Positions 61,897-64,000 of a stretch of 64,000 nucleotides of DNA are shown here, piece after piece. The stretch is from Burkholderiaceae bacterium. GTDB lineage: Bacteria; Pseudomonadota; Gammaproteobacteria; Burkholderiales; Burkholderiaceae_C. Positions within the stretch are counted from its first letter, which is position 1; every line of letters starts with the position of its first letter. Made by a program: the position numbers and the translations under genes. The notes below the pieces were generated by a model, which searched no databases, had not been told where the DNA came from, and saw only the letters and a program-made list of their open reading frames with translations. The stretch is from contig CP126124.1 in the NCBI GenBank assembly GCA_030123545.1, forward strand, positions 2,356,001-2,420,000. The letters run 5' to 3'.

Positions 61897-63525
61897 ATGC
61901 TGACCGGATGCACTCCCTGGTCCGCCGAAGACGCGGCACGCTGGCGCAGCCTCGGCCTGTGGCAAGACATCACGCTGTGGCAGATGCTCGAACAGACGGC
62001 GCGCCGGCTTGCCGACAAGCCTGCTCTGGTGCACGGCGAACAGCGCATTGCCTATCGCGACCTGCTCGAGCGCAGCGAGTCACTGGCGCGCCAACTCGCC
62101 GCGACCGGCCTGCGCCCGCTGGATCGGGTGGTGATGCAACTGCCCAATGTGCCGGAATTCGTCTTCACCTTTTTCGCGCTGCTGCGCATCGGCGTCATCC
62201 CGGTGATGGCGCTGCCGGCGCACCGTCACACCGAAGTCGGCCACTTCCTCCGCCACGCCGGGGCGCGCGCGCTGTTCGTGCCCGAGAGGGTCGGCGATTT
62301 CGACTATCGCGCGATGGCCGACGAACTGCGCGCCGAATGTCCGACGCTCGAGCAGGTGTTCGTCGCCGGAGCGCCGCTGGCCGGCCAGTTGCCGCTGGCG
62401 GGGTTGCCCGGCGAGCCAGCCCGCGCCGCGCTGCCCGAGCTTGCCGCCGACGAAGTGGCGCTGATGCTGCTCTCGGGGGGCACCACCGGACTGCCGAAGC
62501 TGATCCCGCGCACCCACAACGACTACGTCCTCAACGCCAAGGCCACCGGCCGCGTCGCGCAGGTCGACGAATCGACGGTGTTCCTCGCGGTGCTGCCGCT
62601 GGGCCACAACTACAGCCTTGCCAGCCCGGGCATGCTGGCCTGCTTCGCCCGCGGTGCGACGGTGGTGCTGGCTCCCGGACATTCGGCCGACGTGGTGTTC
62701 CCGCTGATCGAACGCCACCGCGTCACGCTGGTCGCAGCCGCGGTGCCGCTGGTCACGCGCTGGTTGAACTCGGACGTGCCGGCACGCCATGACATCTCGT
62801 CGCTCAAAGTGATTCAGAACGGCGGCGCGCGCCTGGCGCCCGAGCTGCGCCGGCGCGTGCGCGCGCAATGGGGCTGCATGCCGCAGGAGGTGTACGGCAC
62901 CGCGGAAGGTTTGATCAATCTGGTGCGGCTCGACGCGCCGGAAGACCTGCTGCTGGAGAGTTCGGGCAGCCCGGCGTGCGAGCAGGACGAAATCAAGGTC
63001 GTCGACGTCGATGGCAACGAAGTGCCCGATGGCGAACCCGGCGAACTGCTCGCGCGCGGGCCCTACACCATTCGCGGCTACTACAACGCGCCCGGGATCA
63101 ACGCGGCGGCATTCACCGCGGATGGCTTCTACCGCATGGGCGACGTGGTGCGCAAGATCGGGCGCAATCTCTTCACCGACGGGCGCAAGAAGGATCTCAT
63201 CAATCGCGGCGGCGAGAAGATCAGCAGCGACGAGGTCGAGAACCTGATCCTGATGCACCCGGCGATCGAGGGCTGCTGCGTGGTGGCAATGCCCGATCCG
63301 CACTATGGCGAGAAGGCCTGTGCCTTCGTCGTCCTCCACGCGGGCCGCACCGTCGATCTGGCCGGGCTGCGCGAGTTCCTGCTCGCGCAGCGGATCGCCA
63401 AGTTCAAGCTGCCCGAACGGATCGAGGTGGTCGAGCGTTTCCCGGTCAGCCCCGCCGGGAAGATTTTGCGCCGCGAACTGCGCGAGCGCATCGCGGCGAC
63501 GCTTGAGCGCGAACAGCGTGCTTGA
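61897..63525 (+). CDS. Aryl-acid AMP ligase (2,3-dihydroxybenzoate/salicylate type)
   Basis: A 542-residue ANL-superfamily adenylating enzyme of the EntE/DhbE/SdgA group, which activates 2-hydroxybenzoic acids. Seen: the group-specific start MLTGCTPWSAEDAARWRSLG, P-loop-like LMLLSGGTTGLPKLIPRTHN, PLGHNYSLASPGMLACF, VYGTAEGLINLVRLD, the hinge DGRKKDLINRGGEKISSDEV and catalytic lysine region PVSPAGKILRRELRERI. ATG 61897 fits the family start and has GAGGTGA upstream; ATG 61864 is rejected. No carrier protein or other siderophore gene is visible, so aromatic-acid degradation through the CoA ester is preferred over siderophore synthesis. Confidence 0.87.
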   Translation: MLTGCTPWSAEDAARWRSLGLWQDITLWQMLEQTARRLADKPALVHGEQRIAYRDLLERSESLARQLAATGLRPLDRVVMQLPNVPEFVFTFFALLRIGVIPVMALPAHRHTEVGHFLRHAGARALFVPERVGDFDYRAMADELRAECPTLEQVFVAGAPLAGQLPLAGLPGEPARAALPELAADEVALMLLSGGTTGLPKLIPRTHNDYVLNAKATGRVAQVDESTVFLAVLPLGHNYSLASPGMLACFARGATVVLAPGHSADVVFPLIERHRVTLVAAAVPLVTRWLNSDVPARHDISSLKVIQNGGARLAPELRRRVRAQWGCMPQEVYGTAEGLINLVRLDAPEDLLLESSGSPACEQDEIKVVDVDGNEVPDGEPGELLARGPYTIRGYYNAPGINAAAFTADGFYRMGDVVRKIGRNLFTDGRKKDLINRGGEKISSDEVENLILMHPAIEGCCVVAMPDPHYGEKACAFVVLHAGRTVDLAGLREFLLAQRIAKFKLPERIEVVERFPVSPAGKILRRELRERIAATLEREQRA

Positions 63526-63613
63526 CTTCACGCGGTAGCCGGCGCTGCGGCGGCGGCGCAATCCGCGCGCAGCGCATGCGCAAGCTCAGCCGCTGAGCAC
63601 TGGCGCGGGAACG

Positions 63614-64000
63614 TCAGGCGCGCGAGCGAACGCGCCGCACGATCAGCGTCAGGCTGGCGAGCGCGATCGCGCAGAGCCAGAGGAACGACCAGTTCGCGAC
63701 CGAGCCGCCGAGGAAGGTCCAGTCGACCTTGGAGCAGTCGCCGCTGCCGCGGAAGATCATCGGCACCGCGCGGCTCAAGGGGAAGTTCGCGATCATGCCG
63801 TACAGGTCGCGCCCACACGACACGTACTCCGGCGGGTGCCATTGCAGCCAGCTCTGCCGCGCCGCGACGAACGCGCCGGCGCCGGCGGCCACGAGCAGCA
63901 GCACCGCGCCGCCGATTTGCAAGCCTTTTCGCTTGGAAGCCGCCGTCACACCTGCGATGATTGCTATCAAAATGAAAGCATAGCGCTGCACGATGCACAT
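63614..64000 (-). CDS. dsbB: Disulfide bond formation protein DsbB, 5' end beyond window
   Basis: At least 128 residues of a DsbB, the quinone reductase that re-oxidises DsbA. The window begins inside the first redox motif: CIVQRYAFILIAIIAG is the part after the first cysteine of the CxxC pair. The second periplasmic loop has the other cysteine pair (PEYVSCGRDLYGM and FRGSGDCSKVDWTFLG), and a last helix FLWLCAIALASLTLIVRRV closes the protein. The methionine at 64000 is internal, not the true start. The segment just after the motif is coded by AT-rich sequence resembling the interspersed repeat. Lies convergent with the ligase gene. Confidence 0.88.
   Translation of the reverse strand: MCIVQRYAFILIAIIAGVTAASKRKGLQIGGAVLLLVAAGAGAFVAARQSWLQWHPPEYVSCGRDLYGMIANFPLSRAVPMIFRGSGDCSKVDWTFLGGSVANWSFLWLCAIALASLTLIVRRVRSRA
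63955..63990. repeat. AT-rich interspersed repeat inside dsbB
   Basis: ATTGCTATCAAAATGAAAGC followed by ATAGCG on the plus strand, matching the core of the AGCTATNAAA family. In frame, coding for hydrophobic residues of a membrane helix, so chance similarity to a natural helix-coding sequence remains possible. Confidence 0.45.

Noticed and set aside
61894..63525. Siderophore (2,3-dihydroxybenzoate) synthesis locus
   Set aside because: The ligase fits EntE-like enzymes, but no isochorismate, carrier-protein or condensation genes are visible and the partner is an aryl-CoA-type hydroxylase.

Overview
The window is high-GC DNA with dense genes, few gaps and frequent ATGA/GTGA overlaps between start and stop codons. 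The core genes point to a betaproteobacterium of the order Burkholderiales, most likely a Comamonadaceae relative. The evidence is the rimP-nusA-infB-rbfA-truB-typA order, smpB divergent from ratA-rnfH, holC next to a DUF2486-like gene, divergent pepA/lptFG, and several families of short interspersed repeats of the type seen in that family. The taxonomic call is inference; there is no rRNA gene in the window.

Layout. 0-2.4 kb: rnfH, ratA, smpB and a DMT-type exporter. 2.4-10.7 kb (minus strand): the transcription/translation operon rimP-nusA-infB-rbfA-truB-typA, with tandem terminator-like hairpins in its leader. 11.1-15.7 kb: a complete five-gene branched-chain amino-acid/amide-type ABC importer. 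15.7-21.6 kb (minus): a yejABEF-type peptide importer, divergent from fabI (21.6-22.4 kb). 22.6-32.7 kb: an accessory defence locus. 32.7-37.6 kb: a periplasmic-type DNA ligase, a large PLP amino-acid decarboxylase, nfeD and qmcA. 37.7 kb: tRNA-Ser(GGA). 37.9-43.4 kb: corA, a Kch-type potassium channel, and a three-gene operon of two probably exported NAD(P)H oxidoreductases around a TlcA-like transporter. 43.4-52.1 kb: an orphan LivK-type binding protein, holC, pepA/lptFG, cbiX, a CysB-type regulator and a methionine-type aminotransferase. 52.1-53.7 kb: a low-GC islet of orphan membrane and secreted proteins. 53.7-64 kb: hrpA, an ECF sigma factor with a small membrane protein, argA, a divergent monooxygenase/aryl-AMP ligase pair, and a dsbB gene cut by the window edge.

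The most interesting region is the defence locus. Six genes are strung together and all five junctions are 4-base ATGA overlaps: SNF2/RapA-like helicase, four-TM protein (KwaA-like), DUF4868 protein (KwaB-like), beta-class DNA methyltransferase, DUF1016 PD-(D/E)XK nuclease, and a type III Res-like helicase-nuclease. Kiwa (KwaA-KwaB) is known as a free-standing two-gene system. Here it appears nested inside a type III-like restriction-modification operon, and base composition changes sharply at the nested genes and again inside the methyltransferase. This reads as a composite, mosaic anti-phage system.

Three repeat families recur through the window. One is an AT-rich element containing AGCTATNAAA that sits between genes and also inside coding frames. 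One is a GC-rich element with a CCCCCT...AGGGGG core. One is a CCCTCTCCCGC/GCGGGAGAGGG palindrome that adds the same peptide, PSPQPSPASGRG, to the defence methyltransferase and to HrpA. I found no transposase, integrase, phage gene or CRISPR array.
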